Shown one piece after another: positions 17,343 to 24,745 of a DNA stretch of 64,000 nt (position 1 is its first letter; each line of letters begins with the position of its first letter). The notes beneath the pieces were generated by a model, which saw only the letters and a program-made list of their open reading frames with translations, was not told where the DNA came from and did not search any database. The DNA is taken from assembly GCF_052115485.1 (NCBI RefSeq), contig NZ_JBFRGU010000002.1:124001-188000 (forward strand). The letters are read 5' to 3'. Origin of the DNA: Microvirga sp052115485. Lineage in GTDB: Bacteria; Pseudomonadota; Alphaproteobacteria; Rhizobiales; Beijerinckiaceae. A program made the translations under genes and the position numbers.

Positions 17343-18578
17343 ATGAACGCACCTTTTGCGCCCTACGACGTCGAAGCGATCCGGGCTCAGTTTCCGATCC
17401 TGTCGCAGCAGGTCTACGGCAAGCCGCTCGTCTATCTCGACAACGCGGCCTCCGCGCAGAAGCCGCGCGCGGTGATCGATGCCATGGTCAACACCATGGA
17501 GACCGCTTACGCGAATGTTCATCGCGGCCTGCATTTCATGGCGAACGCGGCGACGGAAGGTTTCGAGAATGCGCGCGAGACCGTGCGCGCGTTCCTCAAT
17601 GCCGAGTCCGTGGATGAGATCATCTTCACGAAATCGGCGACGGAGGCCTACAACCTCGTGGCGGATTGCTTCGGGCGCATGGGGATCGGGGAGGGGGACG
17701 AGATCATCCTCTCCATCATGGAGCACCATTCCAACATCGTGCCGTGGCACTTTCTGCGCGAGCGTAAGGGCGCAGTGATCAAGTGGGCGCCGGTGGACGA
17801 CGAGGGCAATTTCCTCGTCGAGGAATTCGAGAAGCTCTTTACGCCGAAGACGAAGATCGTCGCCATCACACATATGTCGAACGTGCTCGGCACTGTGACG
17901 CCGATGAAGGAGATCATCCGCATTGCTCACGCTCATGGTGTGCCGGTGCTGGTGGACGGCGCTCAAGGCGCGGTGCATCTGAATGTGGACGTGCGCGATC
18001 TCGATGCGGATTTTTACGTGCTGACCGGCCACAAGGTCTATGGCCCGACCGGTATCGGCGTGCTCTACGGCAAGCGCGAATGGCTGGAGAAGATGCCGCC
18101 TTATCAGGGCGGCGGCGAGATGATCCGCGAGGTCACCAAGGATTTCGTGACCTACAACGACCCGCCGCACCGTTTCGAAGCCGGCACCCCGGCGATCATC
18201 GAGGCGGTGGGCTTAGGGGCGGCCTTGCGCTTCATGATGGATCTCGGGCGCGACAGGATCGCGGCTCACGAGGCGGCCTTGTCGGACTATGCCCATCAGC
18301 GCCTTGGCGCCATGAACTCGCTGCGGATCATCGGCCGCGCGAAGGGCAAGGGCGGCATCATCGCTTTCGAGATGAGGGGCGCGCACGCTCACGATGTCGC
18401 GACCATCATCGACCGGCAGGGCGTCGCCGTGCGCGCCGGAACCCATTGTGCTATGCCGTTGCTCGAACGCTTCGGCACCACCTCGACCTGCCGTGCGTCG
18501 CTGGCGCTCTACAACACGACGGCGGAAATCGATAAGCTCGTTGAAGCCTTGCAAAAGGCGGAAACCCTGTTTGCCTGA
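17343..18578 (+). CDS. sufS: Cysteine desulfurase SufS
   Basis: Group II cysteine desulfurase that supplies persulfide sulfur to SufBC2D. It has 411 aa. PLP lysine K231 is in LTGHKVYGPTGIGVLYG, and catalytic cysteine C369 lies in the short loop RAGTHCAMPLLERFG, diagnostic of SufS. The ATG at 17343 was chosen because the protein begins like other SufS sequences (AIRAQFPIL...LVYLDNAA) and AAGGTTGGA lies upstream; the open frame reaches back into sufD. No sufE or sufU gene is in the window, so the sulfur acceptor must be encoded elsewhere or be one of these proteins. Confidence 0.96.
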   Translation: MNAPFAPYDVEAIRAQFPILSQQVYGKPLVYLDNAASAQKPRAVIDAMVNTMETAYANVHRGLHFMANAATEGFENARETVRAFLNAESVDEIIFTKSATEAYNLVADCFGRMGIGEGDEIILSIMEHHSNIVPWHFLRERKGAVIKWAPVDDEGNFLVEEFEKLFTPKTKIVAITHMSNVLGTVTPMKEIIRIAHAHGVPVLVDGAQGAVHLNVDVRDLDADFYVLTGHKVYGPTGIGVLYGKREWLEKMPPYQGGGEMIREVTKDFVTYNDPPHRFEAGTPAIIEAVGLGAALRFMMDLGRDRIAAHEAALSDYAHQRLGAMNSLRIIGRAKGKGGIIAFEMRGAHAHDVATIIDRQGVAVRAGTHCAMPLLERFGTTSTCRASLALYNTTAEIDKLVEALQKAETLFA

Positions 18579-18587
18579 GGACGACCT

Positions 18588-18974
18588 GTGAACGCTCAAA
18601 CACCTCCCCATGACGCAGCGCCCAACGCGCCGCAGGTCAAGCCAGGCTCGGCGATCCCGCCGGAAGAACTCGACCGCATGACCGACAGCATCGTCGCGGC
18701 CCTCAAGACCGTCTACGATCCCGAAATCCCGGTCGATATCTACGAACTCGGCCTGATCTACCGCGTCGATATAGACGACGACCGCAACGTCGCCATCGAC
18801 ATGACCCTGACCGCTCCGGGCTGTCCCGTGGCTGGCGAAATGCCCGGCTGGGTCGAGAACGCTGTCGGGGCCGTTGAAGGCGTGCAGAGCGTGACGGTTA
18901 CCATGGTCTTCGATCCGCCATGGGACCAGAGCCGCATGTCCGACGAGGCCCGCGTCGGCCTCGATATGTGGTAG
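18588..18974 (+). CDS. sufT: SUF-associated DUF59/MIP18 protein (SufT)
   Basis: The protein has 128 aa with a GTG start; GAGGA 7 nt upstream overlaps the sufS stop region. The DUF59 core is clear: the YDPEIPVDIYELGLIY segment, then LTAPGCPVAGEMP with the conserved cysteine, and MVFDPPWDQSRMSDEAR. Family knowledge: SufT-type proteins help mature Fe-S proteins late in the pathway. It is the last gene of the operon; the HesB/SufA gene often found next is absent, and a convergent XRE gene follows after 13 nt. Confidence 0.93.
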   Translation: MNAQTPPHDAAPNAPQVKPGSAIPPEELDRMTDSIVAALKTVYDPEIPVDIYELGLIYRVDIDDDRNVAIDMTLTAPGCPVAGEMPGWVENAVGAVEGVQSVTVTMVFDPPWDQSRMSDEARVGLDMW

Positions 18975-18987
18975 CTTCGGAACGGCA

Positions 18988-19401
18988 TCACGCTTTCGCT
19001 TCGGCGATGGCCCGCACGAGCGCCAGCACCTGACGGCGCAGGCTGGGATGGGCGATGGCGGCGAAGGCCTGGAGCAGGGGTAGGCTCTGCGGTGTGTCCA
19101 GCACGAGGATCGGTGATCCGTCGGCCTGATCATCCGCGTCGTAGAAAGACGCGACCGGAACGCTCAGGACCCGCGCGATCTCCTGCAAGCGGCTCGCACC
19201 GATGCGGTTCGTGCCCCGCTCATATTTCTGGACCTGCTGAAAGGTGATCCCGAGCGCCTGGGCCAGTCTCTCCTGACTCAACCCGATGGCGATGCGCCTC
19301 AAGCGCACGCGCTGACCGATGCGCTGGTCGGCGGCGCTGGGCGCTTTGGCGGCGTTTGGTTGGGCAATTGGCGCTTGGGCGCGGTCTGACGACGTGCTCA
19401 T
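18988..19401 (-). CDS. XRE-family transcriptional regulator
   Basis: The protein has 137 aa. Residues ~28-82 are a Cro/CI helix-turn-helix (RVRLRRIAIGLSQERLAQAL, FQQVQKYERGTNRIGASRL), followed by a ~50-residue C-terminal part. GGGGGAG lies 8 nt before the ATG. It converges with sufT. Short alphaproteobacterial XRE proteins of this form are common, and their targets are usually unknown. Its upstream region holds a perfect palindrome, a long inverted repeat and a short ORF overlapping its start by ATGA, so its expression may be controlled after initiation. I see no evidence that it regulates suf. Confidence 0.9.
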   Translation of the reverse strand: MSTSSDRAQAPIAQPNAAKAPSAADQRIGQRVRLRRIAIGLSQERLAQALGITFQQVQKYERGTNRIGASRLQEIARVLSVPVASFYDADDQADGSPILVLDTPQSLPLLQAFAAIAHPSLRRQVLALVRAIAEAKA

Positions 19402-19517
19402 GAAAAACTCCCCCGTGGCGGTGAACGACCACCAGCGGCGCTGGTGGTCGGGGAGCTAGAAGACCGCCAGTAGACGGCCGCGATGACCTTTAGGCTTGCG
19501 CCCTGGACATGCGCCAT
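19398..19517 (-). CDS. Candidate 39-codon leader ORF before the XRE gene
   Basis: This frame begins at the ATG at 19517 (beginning MAHVQGASLK) and ends at a TGA that overlaps the XRE ATG as ATGA, the usual sign of translational coupling. GGGGAGG lies just 2 nt before the ATG, a tight spacing. Earlier in-frame ATGs exist at 19532 and 19547. The peptide has a Ser/Thr/Pro/Gly-rich C-terminal half and matches nothing I know. Its coding sequence runs through the 25-bp palindrome and one arm of the long inverted repeat. It may be a regulatory leader or chance. Confidence 0.3.
   Translation of the reverse strand: MAHVQGASLKVIAAVYWRSSSSPTTSAAGGRSPPRGSFS
19426..19450. promoter_or_regulatory. 25-bp perfect palindrome before the XRE gene
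   Basis: Two 12-nt arms, CGACCACCAGCG and CGCTGGTGGTCG, flank a single base, 25 nt upstream of the XRE start. It could be an operator for a dimeric regulator (possibly XRE itself) or an mRNA hairpin; there is no U-tract for a terminator. Confidence 0.55.
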
Positions 19518-19593
19518 CGCCTCCCCGGCCATAGGCTGGGAAGGCATCGTTAGCGGCCGATGCCGGCCGCTACTGGAGGGGCTTCTAGACCCC
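19450..19593. other. Long imperfect inverted repeat; possible structured RNA
   Basis: Left arm 19450-19480 and right arm 19564-19593 can pair in blocks of 4, 7, 7 and 6 bp separated by small bulges, around an ~80-nt centre. A rod with bulges is more RNA-like than a simple cruciform. No known riboswitch or RNA family was recognised. The strand is undetermined; on the minus strand it would be the leader of the XRE gene. Confidence 0.4.
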
Positions 19594-19704
19594 AGAACCG
19601 GCTGCGGCCGGCTCCGGCTACGAGATAACACGGGAACGGGGCAAAGGGTCAATGGTGGGCCGACGGCTCTCCCGTCATTCCGGGACCGCGCACCGTTCAC
19701 CCCA

Positions 19705-19752
19705 CCTCATCCTGAGGAGGTCACGCAGTGACCGTCTCGAAGGAGGGTCCAG
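19705..19752. repeat. 48-bp direct repeat, copy 1 (CTCATCCTGAGGAG family)
   Basis: Identical at 47 of 48 positions to 19897-19944. It contains nested palindromes (CCTCATCCTGAGG, TCACGCAGTGA). An inverted partial copy near 19770-19815 and a third partial copy near 19860-19895 lie between the two. This is a common intergenic repeat type in Hyphomicrobiales. Confidence 0.8.
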
Positions 19753-19896
19753 CGCGCTCTGGAGACGCCTCGCCCTTCGAGACGCTGCTTCGCAGCCCTC
19801 AGTGTGAGGCTGCGTACATGCTTTCGCCACTCCGAGGCCGCGCGCCGTTCACTTCGACCCTCATCCTGAGGAGCAGCCGAAGGCTGCGTCTCGAAG

Positions 19897-19944
19897 CCTC
19901 ATCCTGAGGAGGTCACGCAGTGACCGTCTCGAAGGAGGTTCCAG
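19897..19944. repeat. 48-bp direct repeat, copy 2
   Basis: Partner of 19705-19752 with one mismatch, just before the 3' end of the flavin monooxygenase gene. No gene is seen between the repeats and the XRE leader, so 19402-19985 is regulatory or repeat DNA throughout. Confidence 0.8.
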
Positions 19945-19985
19945 AGTGCACCGGAATCGCCCTCGTCTCGGGTAGACGCGCACCT

Positions 19986-21038
19986 TCAGGCCGCTGCGCC
20001 CTTGCGGCTCGCGATTTCCTTGCGGATGACCGGCGCAACCTTCGTCCCGAAGAGCTCGATCGCTTTCAGCAGCTTGGCGTGAGGCACGGTGCCGATGCTG
20101 AACTGGATGAGAAAGCGATCGTGCTCGAAGAACTCGTACTGATACAAGATCTTGTCGATGATCTCCTGCGGGCTGCCGACAAGGAGCGCGCCGCGTAGAT
20201 CCCGCTCCCGGTCGAATTGTTGGCGCGTGGCCGGTGGCCAGCCGCGCTCGCGCCCGAGCTTCGTCATCACCTGAAGATAGGCCGGCAGGAAGGTCTCAAC
20301 GGCCTCCTGCGTGGTTTCCGCGAGAAAGCCGTGGGAGTTGATGCCGACGGGCAGCATTGCGGGATCGTGCCCGCCCCGCTGCGCGGCTTCCCGATAGAGA
20401 TTGACGAGAGGCGCGAAGCGCTCGGGTTCGCCGCCAATGATGGCGATGGCGAGAGGCAGACCTAACACACCCGCGCGCGCCACGGATTGTGGCGTGCCGC
20501 CGACGGCGATCCAGATCGGAAGCTCCTTCTGCTCAGGGCGTGGGTAGACGGCGAGGCCGTCGAGCGGCGCGCGGAGGTGGCCGGACCAGGTGACGCGCTC
20601 TTCGCCGCGGATCTTGAGCAGAAGGTCGAGCTTCTCCGAAAAGAGTTCGTCGTAATCGTCGAGGCTGTAGCCGAAGAGGGGGAAGGATTCGATGAAGGAG
20701 CCGCGCCCCACCATGATTTCCGCGCGTCCGTTGGAGAGCAGGTCGAGCGTCGCGAATTGCTGAAACACGCGCACCGGATCGTCCGAACTCAGCACGGTCA
20801 CCGCACTCGTCAGACGAATGTTCTTCGTCCGCGCGGCAGCGGCCGCCAGCACGACGACGGGAGCCGAGGCGGCATAGTCCGAGCGGTGATGTTCGCCGAC
20901 GCCGAAAACATCGAGGCCGACCTGATCCGCAAGCTCGATCTCCTCGATCAGGTTGCGCAGGCGCTGGCCCGAGGAAATGGTTTGACCTGATTGAGGATCC
21001 GGAGTCGTTTCAGCGAAGGTGTAGATGCCTAATTCCAT
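19986..21038 (-). CDS. LLM-class (luciferase-like) flavin monooxygenase
   Basis: The protein has 350 aa with the bacterial luciferase-like TIM-barrel pattern: VFGVGEHHRSDYAASAP near residue 45, RTKNIRLTSAVTVLSSDDP, LDLLSNGRAEIMVGRGSF, and PIWIAVGGTPQSVARA. Family knowledge: these enzymes use FMNH2 or F420 and O2; this subgroup (resembling the Atu2307/SP_0267 type) has no assigned substrate. It starts 12 nt after the epmB stop on the same strand, so it is probably the third gene of an epmA-epmB transcript. The arrangement raises the possibility of a role in EF-P modification, discussed under findings, but nothing in the sequence proves it. Confidence 0.9.
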   Translation of the reverse strand: MELGIYTFAETTPDPQSGQTISSGQRLRNLIEEIELADQVGLDVFGVGEHHRSDYAASAPVVVLAAAAARTKNIRLTSAVTVLSSDDPVRVFQQFATLDLLSNGRAEIMVGRGSFIESFPLFGYSLDDYDELFSEKLDLLLKIRGEERVTWSGHLRAPLDGLAVYPRPEQKELPIWIAVGGTPQSVARAGVLGLPLAIAIIGGEPERFAPLVNLYREAAQRGGHDPAMLPVGINSHGFLAETTQEAVETFLPAYLQVMTKLGRERGWPPATRQQFDRERDLRGALLVGSPQEIIDKILYQYEFFEHDRFLIQFSIGTVPHAKLLKAIELFGTKVAPVIRKEIASRKGAAA

Positions 21039-21050
21039 GGATAACTTTCT

Positions 21051-22118
21051 TCAGATTGAGCTCGGTCTTTCCCGATCCGGCGGGTAGGCGTGCGCCCGTC
21101 CGCGATAATCGATGATTGTGCAGGCTCCGTTGTCCGCCATCTCGACGGCATTCGTTCCAAGCGGCGCCTTGCCGTGACCTCCGGGAATGTCGAGTACGTA
21201 GGTCGGTTGGCACAGGCCTGAAATCCGCCCGCGCAGACTTGCGACAAGCGCCTGCCCTTCCGCGATGGAGAGTCGGAAATGCTCCGTGCCTGGGGCAAGA
21301 TCGGGATGGTGCAGGTAGTAGGGTTTGATCCGGGCTTCGACGAAGGCGCGCATGAGGGCGGCCAAGGTGTCGGGGTCGTCGTTCACACCGCGCAGAAGCA
21401 CCGATTGGCTCACCATCGCCACGCCTGAATCGACAAGACGGGCGCAGGCGGCGCGGGCTTCGTCCGTGAATTCGCGCGGGTGATTGGCGTGAAGCGCCAC
21501 ATAGGTCGTCTTGTCCGATGCTTTGAGCGCCGCGATGAGATCGGCATCCACGTGTTCGGGATCGACCACCGGAACGCGGGTATGGAAGCGCACGACCTTC
21601 ACGTGATCGATGACCGCAAGCCGTTCCATGATCTCGGTGAGACGGCGCGGTGAGAGCACGAGCGGATCGCCGCCCGTGAGGATCACTTCCCAGATTTCGG
21701 AATGCGCCGCGATATACGCGAACGCCGTCCCCATGGCATCGGGTGACAACGTGCCGAGCCCTTGCGGCCCCACCATCTCGCGGCGGAAGCAGAAACGGCA
21801 ATAGACCGGGCAGACATGGACCGCTTTCAGCAGAACCCGGTCGGGATAGCGATGGACGATGCCCTCGACCGGGCTGTGCGAGAGATCGCCGATGGGGTCG
21901 GCCCGCTCGTCGGGCGTCTGATGCAACTCGGCACTGTCAGGGACGAACTGGCGCGCAATCGGGTCGTTCGGATCCTGGCGGTCGATGAGAGCCGCGATAG
22001 TGGGGCTGATCGCGATGGCATAACGCTCAGCCACGCGGTCGATGTCCGCGAGCCGCTCCGGCGACAAAAGCTCCGCCTTCACCAAATCCCGTGCCGTTTT
22101 CAGCGTGCGCGCGCTCAT
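21051..22118 (-). CDS. epmB: EF-P beta-lysylation protein EpmB (lysine 2,3-aminomutase family)
   Basis: Radical SAM enzyme that converts (R/S)-alpha-lysine to beta-lysine for attachment to EF-P. It has 355 aa. The [4Fe-4S]-binding cysteines are C103, C107 and C110 in CPVYCRFCFRREMVG. The lysine aminomutase-type segments EVILTGGDPLVLSP and VALHANHPREF follow. It overlaps epmA by 4 nt (ATGA), and efp is divergent nearby, which supports EpmB over a free lysine 2,3-aminomutase. Confidence 0.93.
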   Translation of the reverse strand: MSARTLKTARDLVKAELLSPERLADIDRVAERYAIAISPTIAALIDRQDPNDPIARQFVPDSAELHQTPDERADPIGDLSHSPVEGIVHRYPDRVLLKAVHVCPVYCRFCFRREMVGPQGLGTLSPDAMGTAFAYIAAHSEIWEVILTGGDPLVLSPRRLTEIMERLAVIDHVKVVRFHTRVPVVDPEHVDADLIAALKASDKTTYVALHANHPREFTDEARAACARLVDSGVAMVSQSVLLRGVNDDPDTLAALMRAFVEARIKPYYLHHPDLAPGTEHFRLSIAEGQALVASLRGRISGLCQPTYVLDIPGGHGKAPLGTNAVEMADNGACTIIDYRGRAHAYPPDRERPSSI

Positions 22119-23167
22119 CGTGCCGTCTCCGGCACGGGAGCCCAGAGCACCTGATCGATACGCGATGCGCCCGTGGCAAGCATGACTAGACGGTCGAAGC
22201 CGAGAGCGATGCCGCTGGCTTCCGGCATGATCGCGAGGGCCGCGAGGAAATCCTCGTCCAGCGGATAGTGCTCCCCGTAGACGCGCATCTTCTCGGCCAT
22301 TTCCTCCTGGAAGCGGCGGCGCTGCTCGGCGGCGTCGGTCAATTCGCCGAAGGCGTTGGCGAGCTCGACGCCGCAGGCATAAAGTTCGAACCGTTCCGCG
22401 ACGCGCGGATCGCGCGCTGAGGGGCGGGCAAGGGCGGCTTCCGCGACCGGGTATTCATCGAGAATCGTGGCGCGGCCATGACCCAGATGAGGCTCGACCC
22501 GTTCCACGATGACGCGGCTGAAAAGGTCCGACCAGGTGTCGTCCTCGGCCCCCCGCAGGCCCGCCGCGCGCAAGGCCGCTGCCAGACCGTCGCGGTCGGT
22601 TTCGCCGGAACTATCGATGGTGGCGAGAAGGTCGATGCCCGCGTGGCGCCGGAACGCCTCTGCGACACTCAGGCGCTCCGGCGCGAGCGATGGGTCAACT
22701 GTCTTCCCGCGAAAGGTGAGGGCGCTCACGCCCGCCACTTCGGCCGCTAAGCCGAGAAGGGTCGCACTATCCTGCATCAGGCTCTCGTAGGATTGTCCCG
22801 CCCGATACCATTCGAGCATCGTGAATTCGGGGTGGTGCAGAGGCCCGCGCTCCCTGTTGCGATAGACGTGGGCGAAGCAGAATAGGCGCGGTTCGCCCGC
22901 CGCGAGCAGTTTCTTGCAGGCGAATTCGGGCGATGTGTGGAGAAAAAGAGGAGCGCGCGACCCGTCGAGCCCGATGGCCTCGGTCGCGAACGCGTGGAGA
23001 TGGGCCTCGTTGCCGGGGGAGGTCTGAAGCGTTGCCGTATCGACCTCGACGAAGTCCCGCTCCTCGAAAAACCGCCGGAAAGCGGCCTGAATCCGGTTGC
23101 GGATCATGAGAAACGGGCGTCGGTCCGCGTGAATATCGGGCGTCCACCAGGGCGAGGGGGCGGGCAT
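22115..23167 (-). CDS. epmA: EF-P--lysine lysyltransferase EpmA (PoxA/GenX)
   Basis: A truncated class II lysyl-tRNA synthetase homologue lacking the anticodon-binding domain; it attaches beta-lysine to the EF-P target lysine. It has 350 aa, typical for EpmA. Class II motif 2 is visible as RLFCFAHVYRNRERGPLHHPEFTMLEWYRA (residues run on from about 115), and motif 3 as SGIALGFDRLVMLATG. It ends with ATGA overlap into epmB and is divergent from efp across ~154 nt. Confidence 0.95.
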   Translation of the reverse strand: MPAPSPWWTPDIHADRRPFLMIRNRIQAAFRRFFEERDFVEVDTATLQTSPGNEAHLHAFATEAIGLDGSRAPLFLHTSPEFACKKLLAAGEPRLFCFAHVYRNRERGPLHHPEFTMLEWYRAGQSYESLMQDSATLLGLAAEVAGVSALTFRGKTVDPSLAPERLSVAEAFRRHAGIDLLATIDSSGETDRDGLAAALRAAGLRGAEDDTWSDLFSRVIVERVEPHLGHGRATILDEYPVAEAALARPSARDPRVAERFELYACGVELANAFGELTDAAEQRRRFQEEMAEKMRVYGEHYPLDEDFLAALAIMPEASGIALGFDRLVMLATGASRIDQVLWAPVPETAR

Positions 23168-23321
23168 GGGGTCTTTTTCGTCCTAAAAGTAATACTGGCT
23201 CACGACTGGCGATTTTCCCGCAGATGGGTTAGGTGCGGCATTGAAATGTCTCGCGCAGCTTGAGGCCGGATGGTCCGGCTCCTTCGCAGCGCGCCTACCT
23301 CTGTCATAAGGAAGCCTCCCC

Positions 23322-23888
23322 GTGAAGGTCATCGCCTCTTCACTTCGCAAAGGCAATGTCGTCGATATCGACAGCCGTCTTTACGTGGTCCTGACCGCCC
23401 AGAACATCCATCCGGGCAAGGGCACGCCCGTCACGCAGCTCGACATGCGCCGTATTTCGGATGGTGTGAAGATCTCCGAGCGCTACCGCACCACCGAGCA
23501 GGTCGAGCGCGCCTTCGTGGAAGATCGCGACTTCTCCTATCTCTATCAGGATGGCGAAGGCTTCCACTTCATGAATCCTGAAAGCTACGAGCAGGTTCCG
23601 GTGTCGGAAGACATCATCGGCGATCAATCCGCCTATCTGCAGGAAGGCATGGTCGTGAAGCTCAGCCTTCACAACGGCCTTCCGATCGCCATCGAACTCC
23701 CCGCCCGCATCGTGCTCGAGATCACCGAGACCGAGCCGGTCGTGAAGGGCCAGACGGCCTCGTCCTCCTACAAGCCCGCCATTCTCTCCAATGGCGTGCG
23801 CACGCTCGTCCCGCCGCATATCACCGCCGGCACCCGCGTCGTCATCATGACGGAAGACGGTTCCTACGTGGAACGCGCCAAGGACTAA
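23322..23888 (+). CDS. efp: Elongation factor P
   Basis: Translation factor that relieves ribosome stalling at polyproline stretches. It has 188 aa with a GTG start; AAGGAAG stands 7 nt upstream. The modified residue is K33 in the HPGKGTP loop of domain I, which fits the EpmA/EpmB route. The C-terminus contains the family's VKGQTASSSYKPA and PPHITAGTRVVI segments. It is divergent from epmA and followed by a strong terminator. Confidence 0.97.
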   Translation: MKVIASSLRKGNVVDIDSRLYVVLTAQNIHPGKGTPVTQLDMRRISDGVKISERYRTTEQVERAFVEDRDFSYLYQDGEGFHFMNPESYEQVPVSEDIIGDQSAYLQEGMVVKLSLHNGLPIAIELPARIVLEITETEPVVKGQTASSSYKPAILSNGVRTLVPPHITAGTRVVIMTEDGSYVERAKD

Positions 23889-23934
23889 CGACTTAATCCA
23901 GGCACCGAACGTCAGGGCGTCTTCGCCTTGATCA

Positions 23935-23962
23935 GGCCGGCGCGTTTCGTGCCGGCCTTTTT
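23935..23962 (+). terminator. Rho-independent terminator after efp
   Basis: A GGCCGGCGCG/CGTGCCGGCC stem (one G-T pair) with a TTT loop is followed by TTTTT, 46 nt past the efp stop. Confidence 0.85.
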
Positions 23963-24083
23963 CGATGGTGCCCGAGGGCAACCTGAACCTCGCGGGCAGT
24001 GAGGAGATTGCGACTATCGCCTGAAGCACAGACAACGACGTCTCTCCTCGGTGCCCTGAAAGCCTGAACAAGGAGGCAGTCAC

Positions 24084-24572
24084 ATGAATGTCGCGACCTT
24101 CCGTGAAATGTACAAAGCCGAACTTCAGGAACTGTGCAGCGCCGAGGCACAGCTCGCCGAGGCATTGCCCAAGATGGCGGAAAAGGCTCATCACCCGGAG
24201 CTCAAGCAGGCTCTCCAGGCGCATGCGGTGGAAACCCGCACGCAGCAAACGCAGCTTGACGAACTTGTGCGGCATCACGGCGCCAAGCCGCGCGAGCACG
24301 TGGACCAGTCGATGCAGGCCATGCTGCGGGAGACCGACAAGTGGGCCGGCATGATCGACGATCCGAACCTGCGGGATGTCGGGCTGCTCGCGTCGGCGCA
24401 GCGGGTCAAGCACTATGAGATCGCGGTTTACGGTTCCCTTGCCACGTGGGCGAAGCAACTCGGGCTGGATGACGATCTGAAAACCCTCCTTGGCAGCCTG
24501 GGCAAGGAGAAGCGAGCGGACGAGACTTTGACCGCCTTGGCCAAGCGCGTCGTCAATCCGGCCGTGGCGTAA
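24084..24572 (+). CDS. DUF892 ferritin-like protein (YciE/YciF family)
   Basis: The protein has 162 aa; AAGGAGG stands 7 nt before the ATG. It is all-helical with paired glutamate/histidine helices: YKAELQELCSAEAQLAEAL, MAEKAHHPELKQAL, HAVETRTQQTQLDELV and SAQRVKHYEIAVYGSL, matching the four-helix DUF892 fold. Family knowledge: YciE/YciF proteins are ferritin-like, dimeric and linked to stress responses; their exact reaction is unclear. It stands alone between efp and the aminotransferase gene. Confidence 0.9.
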   Translation: MNVATFREMYKAELQELCSAEAQLAEALPKMAEKAHHPELKQALQAHAVETRTQQTQLDELVRHHGAKPREHVDQSMQAMLRETDKWAGMIDDPNLRDVGLLASAQRVKHYEIAVYGSLATWAKQLGLDDDLKTLLGSLGKEKRADETLTALAKRVVNPAVA

Positions 24573-24745
24573 AGGCTTCGAACTGTTTCCTGTGCGACTT
24601 GAGAAACGCGGTCCTTGAGGCCGCGATCCCATGCTGAAGTAGTCAGCTCTTCCCCTCTATGGTTTGGTTCAGGCATGATTCTCTTCGGAAAACCGAAGTC
24701 CGGACCATACTCTTGCGTCTGATCCTCTCCTTCAAAGGCTCCATC

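Noticed and set aside
19450..19593. Long inverted repeat as 6S RNA, tmRNA, RNase P RNA or a cobalamin riboswitch
   Set aside because: I could not find diagnostic conserved sequences for any of them; it is kept only as an unassigned structured region.
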